From VXMO01 sp965219405 (GTDB lineage: Bacteria > Chloroflexota > Dehalococcoidia > UBA6926), in assembly GCA_965219405.1 (NCBI GenBank), contig OZ244736.1:1736001-1800000 (forward strand): 64,000 bases of DNA. Direction: 5' to 3'. Both the position numbers and the translations under genes were made by a program. Below are positions 34,063 to 41,926 of the stretch, in pieces (the first letter of the stretch is position 1; each line of letters opens with the position of its first letter). The notes under the pieces were generated by a model. It saw only the letters and a list, made by a program, of their open reading frames with translations, did no database searches and was not told the DNA's origin.

Positions 34063-34427
34063 CGCCAGGACAGCACCCCCTTACGCCATGCATAGACCAA
34101 ACCAAAGAACAACACAACCAAAAAGATAACCATTGAATAGAAAGCGGCGGCGGGCAGATCAAGGAATACGAACGCCCAGGGGAAAAGGAAAACAGTCTCC
34201 ACCGCAAATATAAGGAAGAACAGAGCGAAGAGATAATAACGGACGTTGTAGCGGGTGTTGCCCTCACCCGTAGGCAGAATACCGCACTCATAGGCAATGC
34301 CCGAGAGGCTGGTGGCGCTGCGCGGGGCGAGTATCCAAGAGATGACAAAGAAGGATAGTACGCCGCCGAACCCGACAATAGCGGCTATCCCTACAGCGGC
34401 CCAGTTGAACGCGTACTCAGCTGGCAT
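34059..34427 (-). CDS. nuoA: NADH-quinone oxidoreductase subunit A
   Basis: Three-helix membrane subunit of 122 residues. The loop between helix 1 and 2 carries the conserved YECG motif, and the second helix has the acidic residue in LIFAVETVFLFPWA. It starts 66 bases after the nuoM stop, with GGAG upstream, so the nuoA-N block could have its own promoter or be cotranscribed with nuoM. Confidence 0.95.
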   Translation of the reverse strand: MPAEYAFNWAAVGIAAIVGFGGVLSFFVISWILAPRSATSLSGIAYECGILPTGEGNTRYNVRYYLFALFFLIFAVETVFLFPWAFVFLDLPAAAFYSMVIFLVVLFFGLVYAWRKGVLSWR

Positions 34428-34493
34428 TCCCCTGCACTCCTGTCGGCCAGTCTATGTGCGGCTCAGAGACGGTGTCAACGAACGTCAGTCTAC

Positions 34494-36017
34494 TCATCCG
34501 ATGCGCCCCAGAAGAGCCGTCACGCTGCCGTCAATCAACTCAATCCAGGGGAACGGCCATATGCCGATTGCGACGATGAATGCGATGAGGAGGCCACCGG
34601 CCGCGAGTTCCACACGCGATGCATCCGTCAGTCCCTGCCATCGGTCGCTGACGGGACCGAAGAACACTTTACCAAGCAGCCTCAATACGTACACCGCAGT
34701 TACAGCTGCAGCGAAGACGCCGAGAACACCTACAAGCGGATACGTATTGAACGCGCCGATAAAGACAAGCAATTCCGCGACGAATCCGCTGAGGCCGGGT
34801 AGCCCCAGCGAGGCTAAGCCGGCGATGGCAAAGAACGTTGCCGTGCCGCCCATCCGCTTGGCCAGTCCCTCCAGCACGCCGATGTCACGACTGTGCGTGC
34901 GGTCATAAACCGCGCCGACAAGCACAAAGAAGAGGGCCGTCATGACACCGTGGGAGAACATCTGGAGGACAGCACCGTTGACACCCAGCGGGTCAAGGGT
35001 CGCGAGCCCCATGATCACGTAGCCCATATGGCTGACGCTCGAATACCCAATGACGTACTTGAGATCACGCTGCCCCAGGGCTGATATCGCGCCGTAGACG
35101 ACGTTGACCGTCGCGAGGATGATCAGCACGGGCATCCATGCCTCCGCGCCTTCCGGGAACAGGTCCATGCCGATGCGAAGGATGCCGTATGCGCCCAGTT
35201 TCATGAGCACACCGGCGTGCAGCATGCTGACGGACGTGGGTGCGGCGACGTGCCCGTCCGGAGACCATGTGTGGAACGGCCACAGCCCTGCCAGCACACC
35301 GAATCCAACAGCGACAATCGGGAAGAAGAGCAGCTGGAATTCGCGCGAGTATTCCTCGTTGTCGCGTAGGCTGAGGAAGTCGAACGTCGGGTTCTCCGCA
35401 AAGATGTAGAGCGCGATCAGAGCCACCCACACCAGGACGCTGCCTAGGCTAAGCATGATGGTCAACTTCATCGCGCTGTATTCCTTGGTGCGGCTGAACA
35501 GCAGCGGCGGCACGTAGGAGCGGAAGTCCGTCGAACTGCCCCACACGCCAATCAGCAGATACATAGGGATGACGGCGAGTTCGTAGAAGAAGAAGAAGAA
35601 GAACAGGTCAAGCGCCACAAAGACGCCGTAGACGCCCGCGATGAGCAGCAGGAAGAGGACAAAGAATTCCTTGGTTCTGTCAGGAAGACGCCACGCGACA
35701 AGTGTTCCGGCAAAGGCAACAACGCCGTTCAGCAGCACCATCAGCGCGGATATTCCGTCGATACCGAGAGTGAATCCGACTCCGAGGCTTGGCAGCCATT
35801 CGACGCGGGTCAACGGCCAGAACTCGGCGCCCACCGGCGCGTTGAGGTAGTGGCGAAGCGTCAGGTAGATCGAGAGAGCGAACGTGATGCCCGTGACGGC
35901 GGTAGCGATGCCGCGTATGGCGGTGATCTGGCGACCGGGGACGAGAATAAGCGCCAGTCCGCCCACGAACGGCAACAGTACTAATAGGCTTAAGACCAGC
36001 TCGTCTGCCTCAGCCAC
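34494..36017 (-). CDS. nuoM: NADH-quinone oxidoreductase subunit M
   Basis: Antiporter-like pump subunit, about 507 residues and 14 helices. Conserved charges: Glu in FFFYELAVIPMYLLIGVWG, Lys in HAGVLMKLGAYGILRIG and in RDLKYVIGYSSVSHMGYVIMG. The usual place of nuoM is between nuoL and nuoN; here it is the first gene of the cluster, upstream of nuoA. The GTG at 36017 after GGAGGAG was preferred to a GTG 18 bases earlier. Confidence 0.94.
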   Translation of the reverse strand: MAEADELVLSLLVLLPFVGGLALILVPGRQITAIRGIATAVTGITFALSIYLTLRHYLNAPVGAEFWPLTRVEWLPSLGVGFTLGIDGISALMVLLNGVVAFAGTLVAWRLPDRTKEFFVLFLLLIAGVYGVFVALDLFFFFFFYELAVIPMYLLIGVWGSSTDFRSYVPPLLFSRTKEYSAMKLTIMLSLGSVLVWVALIALYIFAENPTFDFLSLRDNEEYSREFQLLFFPIVAVGFGVLAGLWPFHTWSPDGHVAAPTSVSMLHAGVLMKLGAYGILRIGMDLFPEGAEAWMPVLIILATVNVVYGAISALGQRDLKYVIGYSSVSHMGYVIMGLATLDPLGVNGAVLQMFSHGVMTALFFVLVGAVYDRTHSRDIGVLEGLAKRMGGTATFFAIAGLASLGLPGLSGFVAELLVFIGAFNTYPLVGVLGVFAAAVTAVYVLRLLGKVFFGPVSDRWQGLTDASRVELAAGGLLIAFIVAIGIWPFPWIELIDGSVTALLGRIG

Positions 36018-36095
36018 CCATACTCCTCCGACCACAACAGGTCAGCGGCCCCTACCCGCCAATAATAACAGTGACGGACGGTCACTTCCCTCTCC

Positions 36096-36125
36096 CGTCA
36101 TTCTGGCGCATGCCGGAATCCATCG
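36096..36125. repeat. Possible dispersed palindromic (REP-like) element
   Basis: The sequence CGTCATTCTGGCGCATGCCG and the bases following (to 36125) contain an imperfect palindrome (TTCTGGC / GCCGGAA around GCAT) that resembles the GTCATTCC...GGAATCC class of short interspersed bacterial repeats. It lies in the noncoding gap between nuoM and the tat genes. Only one copy was noticed in this window. Confidence 0.35.
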
Positions 36126-36204
36126 CGTTCCCTCCTGTGGCAGCGGAAATCCAGAACCCGGAACACGACCGGCCCCATAACGCCCCCCTTATGGAGGGGT
36201 CAGA

Positions 36205-36210
36205 TACACT
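36205..36210 (+). promoter_or_regulatory. -10-like hexamer 6 bases before the tatA/B start
   Basis: TACACT followed by six bases and the ATG at 36217; transcription would start at or next to the ATG, giving a leaderless mRNA. No ribosome site is visible upstream, which supports this reading. Confidence 0.4.
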
Positions 36211-36216
36211 TGCCAT

Positions 36217-36576
36217 ATGGACTTCTTCAACGTTGGGGGGCTTGAGCTTCTCTTTCTCGCCGGCCTCGCCATCATCATCGTCGGGCCATCACGGGCCGCG
36301 GAGATCGCAGGCGAGATCGGCCGGCTCGTCGCTCGCGCCCGCCGCACTATCAACTCGATGACGGAGGACTTGCAGACGCAGGCGCGTGAAGAGACAGAAC
36401 CCCTTCGCTCTGCCCGTGAATCCATCCGTGATGTGGAATCGGAACTCCGTCGTCCTTTTGACCTGCCGGAAGGTCGTTCAAATACCGGGCAGGCTGAGTC
36501 ACCACCGGAGGAAACAACCCCGTCTGATGAAAGTGAACAGTCCGCGGGCGAGACCGAGCCGGAGGACGGCCGGTGA
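36217..36576 (+). CDS. Tat translocase TatA/TatB-family subunit
   Basis: Component of the twin-arginine translocase that exports folded proteins. 119 residues: one N-terminal membrane helix (about 6-22), the hinge VGPSRAAEIAGEIG in place of FGPxxLP, an amphipathic helix, then a long acidic Glu/Ser/Pro-rich tail. The tail length and pairing with tatC suggest a TatB-like role; a classical TatA is encoded separately at 38.1-38.3 kb. It overlaps tatC by four bases (GTGA). Confidence 0.85.
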   Translation: MDFFNVGGLELLFLAGLAIIIVGPSRAAEIAGEIGRLVARARRTINSMTEDLQTQAREETEPLRSARESIRDVESELRRPFDLPEGRSNTGQAESPPEETTPSDESEQSAGETEPEDGR

Positions 36577-37328
36577 CAACACCTGAGCCGGAGGGCGTGT
36601 CAGGCGCGACGATGCCCCTGTCCGCGCACCTGCGTGAACTGCGGAAACGGCTCATGTGGACGTTCATCGTGGTGGGCATTGGCGCCATCGGCGCGTTTGC
36701 CATCGGAAATCGGCTCGTTGACGTGTTGCTCATTCCGTTTCCGAACGACATTGAAGTCGTCCAGATTGATGTCCTTGAGGGCGTTCGCGTCCGCATGAAG
36801 ATTGCCCTCCTGGGGGGAATCATCGTCGCATTCCCGATGATCCTCTATCAGACCATTATGTTCGTCCGCCCTGCGCTGACAGGCTCGGAAAAGCGCTTTG
36901 TGTACATAGCCTTACCCATCGTGAGCGCGCTGTTTGCTGCGGGAATCCTGTTTGCGTTTTTTGTGCCTATACCGGTGATGATGCAGATCCTCCCTCAATT
37001 CCTTGGTGACGAAATTGAACCGCAGATACGCATCGACAGCATTGTCGGCACGACGGTCTGGCTCATCTTTGCGATGGGGTTGCTCTTCGAGCTGCCAGTC
37101 ATCATGTACCTGCTCGCCCGCATCGACATCATCGATCCGGCGAGCCTGCGAAACAAACGACGCGGCGCTATCCTGCTCTCATTCGTCGCCGCCGCGATCA
37201 TCACGCCCACAGGCGACCCAATCAACATGGTCATCTGGGGCATCCCTATCTGGGTGCTTTATGAGGTCGGCCTGCTTATGGCGCGATTGGCCGCGTGGCA
37301 GCGGACCCGATCTGAATCCTCGCGCTAA
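36573..37328 (+). CDS. tatC: Sec-independent protein translocase TatC
   Basis: Twin-arginine signal receptor, 251 residues with six membrane helices. Signature segments: the cytoplasmic start SAHLRELRKRLMWTFI, the periplasmic loop VLEGVRVRMKIAL with the FVRPALTGSEKRF segment, and the late loop AAAIITPTGDPINMVIWGIP. GTG start overlapping the upstream tat gene. Likely clients include the twin-arginine molybdoenzyme at the left end of the window. Confidence 0.95.
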   Translation: MTTPEPEGVSGATMPLSAHLRELRKRLMWTFIVVGIGAIGAFAIGNRLVDVLLIPFPNDIEVVQIDVLEGVRVRMKIALLGGIIVAFPMILYQTIMFVRPALTGSEKRFVYIALPIVSALFAAGILFAFFVPIPVMMQILPQFLGDEIEPQIRIDSIVGTTVWLIFAMGLLFELPVIMYLLARIDIIDPASLRNKRRGAILLSFVAAAIITPTGDPINMVIWGIPIWVLYEVGLLMARLAAWQRTRSESSR

Positions 37329-37724
37329 TCAACCCATTCGTTCGATGCCGGGGTAGGTGTCGAAACCGCGATCGAAGCTCAAAATACGACTAATGGCGGC
37401 GCTGTTCATGACGGCTATGTGGAGGGCATCACGGGCCGACAACTCTCGTATTTCGTGGACTATCGCCTTGGCCGCCTGAACTTCAGCTATGCCGAATGTC
37501 AGGACGTCATCTACTATGTCGTCAAGGGCTTCAAACGCGTCGTCCATGGCCTCCAGGCGTCGCATCGAGGCATATCTATGGAGGAGTTCTTGATAGACTT
37601 CCACACTCGTGACGAGGCGCTCCTCTTCTTGCACGAGTCGCGAAAGAATGCCGGTAACACGATCCTTGTTCGGCTGATCATCGCCCACCAGATACATCGG
37701 TACGTTTGAGTCAACAAAGATCAC
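37329..37724 (-). CDS. PIN-domain toxin, VapC-type
   Basis: A 131-residue PIN-domain ribonuclease. The acidic active-site residues are visible: Asp5 in IFVDSNVP, Glu45 in SVEVYQELL, Asp near 97 in LSARDALHIAVM, and Asp near 118 in ILSFDRGFD. VapC toxins cut tRNA or other RNA. The GTG start overlaps the stop of the antitoxin frame (GTGA), a classical vapBC arrangement. The toxin frame is intact while the antitoxin frame is broken, and the gene ends 1 base from the tatC stop on the other strand. Confidence 0.88.
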   Translation of the reverse strand: MIFVDSNVPMYLVGDDQPNKDRVTGILSRLVQEEERLVTSVEVYQELLHRYASMRRLEAMDDAFEALDDIVDDVLTFGIAEVQAAKAIVHEIRELSARDALHIAVMNSAAISRILSFDRGFDTYPGIERMG

Positions 37725-37965
37725 GAGAGATTGCGGCCGACCTCGATTTCTTCAAGCATTACGTCGATGTCCGCCGTTGGGTGCCTATGCCGATACGCCT
37801 TCGCTATGGCACGGAGCTTTGCCTCAACCATATCAGTCTGTTCACCCCGCGCCTTGCGCAGGGTCTGCCGAACCCACTCCGCGACGGTCACGCGTTGGCC
37901 ACGGGCTACACTTTGAATTCCCGGTATTCTTCTTCATCCATCAGAACTTGCAGTCGTTTAGCCAT
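37721..37965 (-). pseudogene. Antitoxin gene of the vapBC-type pair, disrupted by a 1-base frameshift
   Basis: From the ATG at 37965 the frame reads AKRLQVLMDEEEYREFKV and stops. Shifting by one base after the AAA run restores SVARGQRVTVAEWVRQTLRK through DIDVMLEEIEVGRNLS to the TGA overlapping the toxin start. The joined product (about 81 residues) matches ribbon-helix-helix antitoxins. Total length 245 bases is one short of a whole number of codons, so one base is missing, most simply an A in TTCAAAGTG. Either a sequencing or assembly error in a homopolymer, or a real mutation. Too fragmented to be seen as one frame. Confidence 0.75.
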
Positions 37966-37971
37966 ATCAGC

Positions 37972-37977
37972 AGTATA
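37972..37977 (-). promoter_or_regulatory. -10 hexamer 6 bases before the antitoxin start
   Basis: TATACT on the minus strand, six bases before the ATG at 37965, with no ribosome site; suggests a leaderless transcript. Confidence 0.4.
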
Positions 37978-38032
37978 TCTTACTCATTTCGCTGCAGTCA
38001 TGCCTCACACCATTCCCGCTCCAAAACGAGAA

Positions 38033-38052
38033 ACGCCGCCCGTGGGCGGCGT
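38033..38052 (-). terminator. Intrinsic terminator of tatA
   Basis: Stem ACGCCGCCC / GGGCGGCGT with a very tight loop, followed on the minus strand by the T-rich TTTCTCGTTTT. It lies about 30 bases after the tatA stop. Confidence 0.7.
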
Positions 38053-38081
38053 CTGGTTTGCTTGGAGCCGGTCTCAGGGCG

Positions 38082-38285
38082 CTAAGTCTTTGCCGTCGTT
38101 GAGTCGGACTCCGAACTCTCCGTGGGCTCCTCAGCCGGCTTATTTTCCTCCAGCTGCGCGCCCTTGCGGAACTCCCGGATGGAGCTTCCCATGGAGCGCG
38201 CCACCTCAGGCAGTTTCCTGCCCCCGAAGATCAATAGGATAATCGCCAAGATGATGATTAGCTCCGGTATATGTGGAATCGACAT
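38082..38285 (-). CDS. tatA: Twin-arginine translocase subunit TatA
   Basis: A 67-residue TatA/E protein: N-terminal membrane helix ELIIILAIILLIFGGRKLPEVAR containing the FGGRKLP hinge, the amphipathic helix SMGSSIREFRKG, and an acidic Ser/Thr-rich tail. The ATG follows GGGAGGCAAT. A TATACT hexamer at 38309-38314 on the minus strand is a likely -10. Separate from the tatA/B-tatC pair and on the opposite strand. Confidence 0.93.
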   Translation of the reverse strand: MSIPHIPELIIILAIILLIFGGRKLPEVARSMGSSIREFRKGAQLEENKPAEEPTESSESDSTTAKT

Positions 38286-38338
38286 ATTGCCTCCCTACCA
38301 CTGCCCACAGTATACGCGATGGGTCTAGCTTTGCCGCC

Positions 38339-38980
38339 CTACCCAAGAATCAGTGTGCCGAACGCGAATATGAAGAATGTCGCAATGCCCAACAACCCTG
38401 CGCCAAGCGGCACCATCAGCATTGTCAGGATCGCCTGCGTTCCCATAAATCGATTTGCCTCGCGAATGGCGATGTAGGTCAGACGAATGATGGCCAGCGC
38501 TGTCAGAACGATTCCCAGGGTCATGACCCATGGCTGAGCGCCGCCCGCGATTAGCCAGAGAAGTGCCGTCGGGACGAGCAGCCACAGAGACAGGGCCGCA
38601 AATGTTGTCGCAGACAACTCCTCGGCGATGCTCGCCTCGCCCTCGAACACCTTGCCGATCAGATGGAGAAGGACCGTGAAGAACAGAAACACCGCGTACC
38701 CGCCCGCGACGAATCCCATCGCGCCGACCGCTGCTTCCATCACTCCCTCGTAGTCCGAAATCAGCCCACCGAAGCCAAACAGCGCACCGGTGATGGCGAG
38801 ACCGAGAACGAGAATCCCGGTCCCACGAAATAGTGGTTGGTCGATAGCGATATCGCTGAACGAGTACGTCGGCGTCCACACGATGCCACGCAGGTAAAAC
38901 GTCACGGGCCGCTTGCGACGCTCTGCGCTCTGCGCCCCGCTCTGTTGCCCCTCTAATCCCGCCGAAGGATCAATAAACAT
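38339..38980 (-). CDS. Yip1-domain membrane protein (paralogue 1)
   Basis: A 213-residue membrane protein with five hydrophobic segments and the layout of the bacterial Yip1 family: a polar N-terminus, RGIVWTPTYSFSDIA before the first helix, and a conserved loop HLIGKVFEGEASIAEELSATT. The next gene encodes a second Yip1 protein (HLISKLFGGDGAYTGMLAGL at the same place), so the pair are paralogues. The first ATG of the frame (38980) follows TAGTAT by six bases and has no ribosome site. Function of bacterial Yip1 proteins is unknown. Confidence 0.75.
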   Translation of the reverse strand: MFIDPSAGLEGQQSGAQSAERRKRPVTFYLRGIVWTPTYSFSDIAIDQPLFRGTGILVLGLAITGALFGFGGLISDYEGVMEAAVGAMGFVAGGYAVFLFFTVLLHLIGKVFEGEASIAEELSATTFAALSLWLLVPTALLWLIAGGAQPWVMTLGIVLTALAIIRLTYIAIREANRFMGTQAILTMLMVPLGAGLLGIATFFIFAFGTLILG

Positions 38981-38986
38981 CAATCC

Positions 38987-38992
38987 ATACTA
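38987..38992 (-). promoter_or_regulatory. -10-like hexamer 6 bases before Yip1 paralogue 1
   Basis: TAGTAT on the minus strand, followed by six bases and the ATG at 38980. A 4/6 match that keeps A2 and T6, and no ribosome site. Confidence 0.3.
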
Positions 38993-39015
38993 CGCGGGAG
39001 GCAAGGTTAAAGCGC

Positions 39016-39041
39016 GTGGGCGGCGCTTTCGCGCCGCCCAC
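39016..39041. terminator. GC-rich hairpin after Yip1 paralogue 2
   Basis: Perfect 11-bp stem (GTGGGCGGCGC / GCGCCGCCCAC) around loop TTTC, about 40 bases beyond the stop at 39083 on the minus strand. A short T-run (CTTTAACC) follows on that strand. Confidence 0.6.
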
Positions 39042-39082
39042 CAATCTCGTTTCGTGCGGCAATTCGCTGCTTATCAGACGCG

Positions 39083-39721
39083 TTAACCCGTGGCGATGCC
39101 CAGCCCCACGACGATGGCAACGAGGACAATGATCAGCAGGATGAACAGGATGACGCCCACAACAATGGCGGCGAAGAAGGACGCGATACCGCTCAAAACG
39201 GCTATACCGGTGCTGATTCGGTAGTTCTCACGGATGAGGAGAATAGCCAGCACGATTGTCCAGACGAGCACCACAAGGCTAACCACCCCGGCGATCGCCT
39301 CAAACGCAGATGATCCGTCCTCGCCTCTGACAAGAACATCGAGCAGGGAGGGAACAACCGGAATGAGGCTCAGGATAGAGAGCATCATCAAGCCGGCCAG
39401 CATCCCTGTGTAAGCCCCATCCCCGCCAAACAGCTTCGAGATGAGATGCACGATCAGGGAGAAAAAGCCCAGTTCAACCACGACGAAAGCGACGAACAGG
39501 AGGGTTCCAATGACGACGAATCCGACACCAATGTTGATTTCCTCATCGGCGAATTCTTCAAATGTCGCCGTGTCCAGCCCCAAGCCGAATGAGACGACGC
39601 CGTTCAGAATTGCCACAATCAGCAGCGTCAGCAGGCCCAGCCCCACCGGACGCTCATCCACAATCTGTTGGATCGTGTGAACGGGCCGCACAATTAACCC
39701 AATGTACGTGCTCAATAGCAT
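39083..39721 (-). CDS. Yip1-domain membrane protein (paralogue 2)
   Basis: A 212-residue polytopic protein, five or six hydrophobic segments, with the Yip1-type start STYIGLIVRPVHTIQQIVDERP that precedes the first helix and the conserved loop FFSLIVHLISKLFGGDG. The C-terminus is an almost continuous hydrophobic stretch (from about 180). The ATG at 39721 after AGGAGGCGAAAAG is clear, although the frame is open upstream. Paralogue of the neighbouring protein; membrane trafficking or lipid roles are only guesses in bacteria. Confidence 0.75.
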   Translation of the reverse strand: MLLSTYIGLIVRPVHTIQQIVDERPVGLGLLTLLIVAILNGVVSFGLGLDTATFEEFADEEINIGVGFVVIGTLLFVAFVVVELGFFSLIVHLISKLFGGDGAYTGMLAGLMMLSILSLIPVVPSLLDVLVRGEDGSSAFEAIAGVVSLVVLVWTIVLAILLIRENYRISTGIAVLSGIASFFAAIVVGVILFILLIIVLVAIVVGLGIATG

Positions 39722-39861
39722 CTTTTCGCCTCCTGCCCGTCCGGGCAATTCTCCCGTGCTGTCACAATCTCGACGACTGTGGGAGTCGGGGCCTCGATCA
39801 CCACCCTTTAATTCTAGGCCACAATGCAACATAACACCCACGCTGCGCCAATCCTGTGCGC

Positions 39862-39867
39862 TACAAT
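39862..39867 (+). promoter_or_regulatory. -10 hexamer 6 bases before purC
   Basis: TACAAT (5/6) with six bases to the ATG at 39874. A GAGG lies in those six bases but too close to act as a normal ribosome site, so a leaderless start is plausible. Confidence 0.4.
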
Positions 39868-39873
39868 GAGGCC

Positions 39874-40776
39874 ATGACGGACGCCCTGCTTGAAACTCAA
39901 CTAAACTTCCCCATGATTCATCGCGGCAAGGTCCGCGATACGTATGACCTCGGCGACGACACGCTGTTGCTCGTCGCCACGGATCGGGTCTCCGCTTTTG
40001 ATGTAGTGCTGCCAACCGGCGTTCCCGGCCGCGGCATCGTTCTTTCCGAGATCTCGGCGTTCTGGTTCCGCCGTTCCGGCTATGAGTTCCCCAACCACTT
40101 CATCGGCATGGCGCATGAGCCGGAGGTCGCCAACCAATACAAGCTTGGTGACCTGGATGAGGCCGTCGCTCGCCGCGCGATGGTGGTCAGGAAAGCAGAG
40201 CGCATCGACATCGAATGTGTTGTGCGTGGGTACATCACCGGGTCAGCGTTGGCGGAATATCGCAAGTCCGGTTCGGTTCAGGGCCATGAATTGCCCGCGG
40301 ATATAGCCGATTCGCAGGCCTTTGAGTCGGCACTCTTTACTCCCACCACCAAGGAGGAGACGGGCCACGATCTGCCGCTGACGATAGACGAGTTGTGGAA
40401 GCAGGTGGGCGGCAACATCGCGTGGCCGCTTGAGGAGCACAGCCTCGCTCTCTACCGGATGGCGTCCGAATATTCGAGGGCGATGGGCGTGATCCTGGCG
40501 GACACCAAGTTTGAATTCGGCATCATCGACGGCAAGATTTCAGTGATCGATGAGCTGCTGACGCCGGACTCCTCCCGCTATTGGGATGCAACTATCTACG
40601 AGGCCGGCAAGTCACAGCCCAGTTTCGACAAGCAGATCATCCGTAATTGGTTGATCGAATCCGGCTGGAATCGCGAGCCGCCCGCGCCGGAGCTGCCGGA
40701 CGACATCGTACAGCAGACGATCGACAAGTATCGCGATGTGTATCAGCGGCTCACCTCAAAGGAGCTTGCCCTGTGA
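39874..40776 (+). CDS. purC: Phosphoribosylaminoimidazole-succinocarboxamide synthase
   Basis: SAICAR synthetase of purine synthesis, joining CAIR and aspartate with ATP. 300 residues, matching the longer yeast-like form. Segments: GKVRDTYDLGDDTLLLVATD at the ATP site, SAFDVVLPTGVPGRG, ECVVRGYITGSALAEYRKSG, and EFGIIDGKISVIDELLTPDSSRY. The ATG at 39874 was preferred to an in-frame GTG 18 bases earlier. It overlaps the next small gene by four bases. Confidence 0.95.
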   Translation: MTDALLETQLNFPMIHRGKVRDTYDLGDDTLLLVATDRVSAFDVVLPTGVPGRGIVLSEISAFWFRRSGYEFPNHFIGMAHEPEVANQYKLGDLDEAVARRAMVVRKAERIDIECVVRGYITGSALAEYRKSGSVQGHELPADIADSQAFESALFTPTTKEETGHDLPLTIDELWKQVGGNIAWPLEEHSLALYRMASEYSRAMGVILADTKFEFGIIDGKISVIDELLTPDSSRYWDATIYEAGKSQPSFDKQIIRNWLIESGWNREPPAPELPDDIVQQTIDKYRDVYQRLTSKELAL

Positions 40777-41018
40777 GCATCGGGCGGGTTGTTGGAAGCG
40801 CTCTCATCGGGGTAGCGGCGGCGATTATGCTCTACACCATCGTGGGCGCGGTCAGCACGGTATGGGGCGTGGCACAATTCGAAGAGATGCCGATCACCGT
40901 CAAGCTCTTCCTTCCCGTGATATTTGGCACGCTTGCCGGAACGCTGGGCGTGATGGCCGTTCAGCGAGTCCGCAACCGCAGGCATCCCCATAACGCGGAT
41001 GGGTCCGCGCAGAACTGA
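40773..41018 (+). CDS. Small two-helix membrane protein
   Basis: An 81-residue protein with two hydrophobic segments (about 4-26 and 38-60) and a basic tail (RVRNRRHPH). The GTG start overlaps the purC stop (GTGA) and follows AAGGAGC by eight bases. Lying between purC and purS it is probably cotranscribed with them. I do not recognise it and no function is evident. Confidence 0.6.
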   Translation: MSIGRVVGSALIGVAAAIMLYTIVGAVSTVWGVAQFEEMPITVKLFLPVIFGTLAGTLGVMAVQRVRNRRHPHNADGSAQN

Positions 41019-41044
41019 GCCACGAAGCGGCATTCTACAGCAGG

Positions 41045-41305
41045 ATGGCGAACTACGTTGCACGAATCTATGTGACACCCAAGCCGGGTGTTGTCGACCC
41101 GCAGGGGCTGTCAATCCTGGGCGGACTGAGGAACCTGGGGTACGATTCTGTCTCCGCCGTGCGGGCTGGGCGCTACCTTGAGGTGCAGCTTGGGGAGGCG
41201 CCGTCACGAGAGGCGGCCGAGTCCCGGACGACGGACATGTGCCGTCAATTGCTTGCGAACCCTGTCATTGAGGATTATCGGTTTGAGGTGGAGGAGAGCG
41301 ACTAG
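41045..41305 (+). CDS. purS: Phosphoribosylformylglycinamidine synthase subunit PurS
   Basis: Small structural subunit of the three-part FGAM synthase (PurS-PurQ-PurL). 86 residues: YVARIYVTPKPGVVDPQG, then LGYDSVSAVRAGRYLEVQL and ANPVIEDYRFEVEE, all typical. PurQ and PurL are not next to it; the next gene is hisB on the other strand, with a three-base gap between stop codons. Confidence 0.92.
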   Translation: MANYVARIYVTPKPGVVDPQGLSILGGLRNLGYDSVSAVRAGRYLEVQLGEAPSREAAESRTTDMCRQLLANPVIEDYRFEVEESD

Positions 41306-41308
41306 CAG

Positions 41309-41926
41309 CTAGTCCGTCAGCGTGCCCTTGGTGGAGGGCGCGACACCCGCAAACCGCTCATCACGACGCGTCGCCGTATCCAGCGCTTTCGCGAGCGCCT
41401 TGAACGTCGCTTCAGCGATGTGGTGGTCATTGACCCCGGCGTGCTGGACAACGTGCAGATTAATGCGCGCCTCCCGCGCGATGGACTCCAGCACGTGGGC
41501 GACCAGCTCGGTCCGCAGGTCACCCATCATACCCGTGTTGAACTGCAGGCCGATGGCCGCGTACCCCCGACCACCGAGATCCACCACCGCCGTTGTCAAC
41601 GCGTCATCCAGCGGGACCGTCTCGTGAGCCATGCGGCGAATGCCGGTGCGGTCGCCCAAGGCCTCACCGAGCGCGCGTCCGATTACGATGCCCGTGTCCT
41701 CCGCCGTGTGGTGGCCGTCGGGATCATTCAACCCTTCAGCGCGCACGGTGAGATCAAAGCCGCTATGCCTGCCCAGTTGATCAATCAAGTGGTTGAGCAT
41801 CAGGGAGCCGGTGCTCACATCGTATTGCGCGCGTCCGTCAAGGTTGATCGACACTTCGACAATAGTCTCCCTTGTCTCGCGCCGGATGGTGGCCTGGCGA
41901 GGCGCAGTCGCTCCTTCCCCTGTCAC
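41309..41926 (-). CDS. hisB: Imidazoleglycerol-phosphate dehydratase
   Basis: Histidine-synthesis dehydratase, 205 residues, stand-alone (no phosphatase domain). Metal-binding repeats: NHLIDQLGRHSGFD, DGHHTAEDTGIVIG and NDHHIAEATFKALAKAL, ending in STKGTLTD. Its start overlaps hisC by four bases. Confidence 0.95.
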   Translation of the reverse strand: MTGEGATAPRQATIRRETRETIVEVSINLDGRAQYDVSTGSLMLNHLIDQLGRHSGFDLTVRAEGLNDPDGHHTAEDTGIVIGRALGEALGDRTGIRRMAHETVPLDDALTTAVVDLGGRGYAAIGLQFNTGMMGDLRTELVAHVLESIAREARINLHVVQHAGVNDHHIAEATFKALAKALDTATRRDERFAGVAPSTKGTLTD

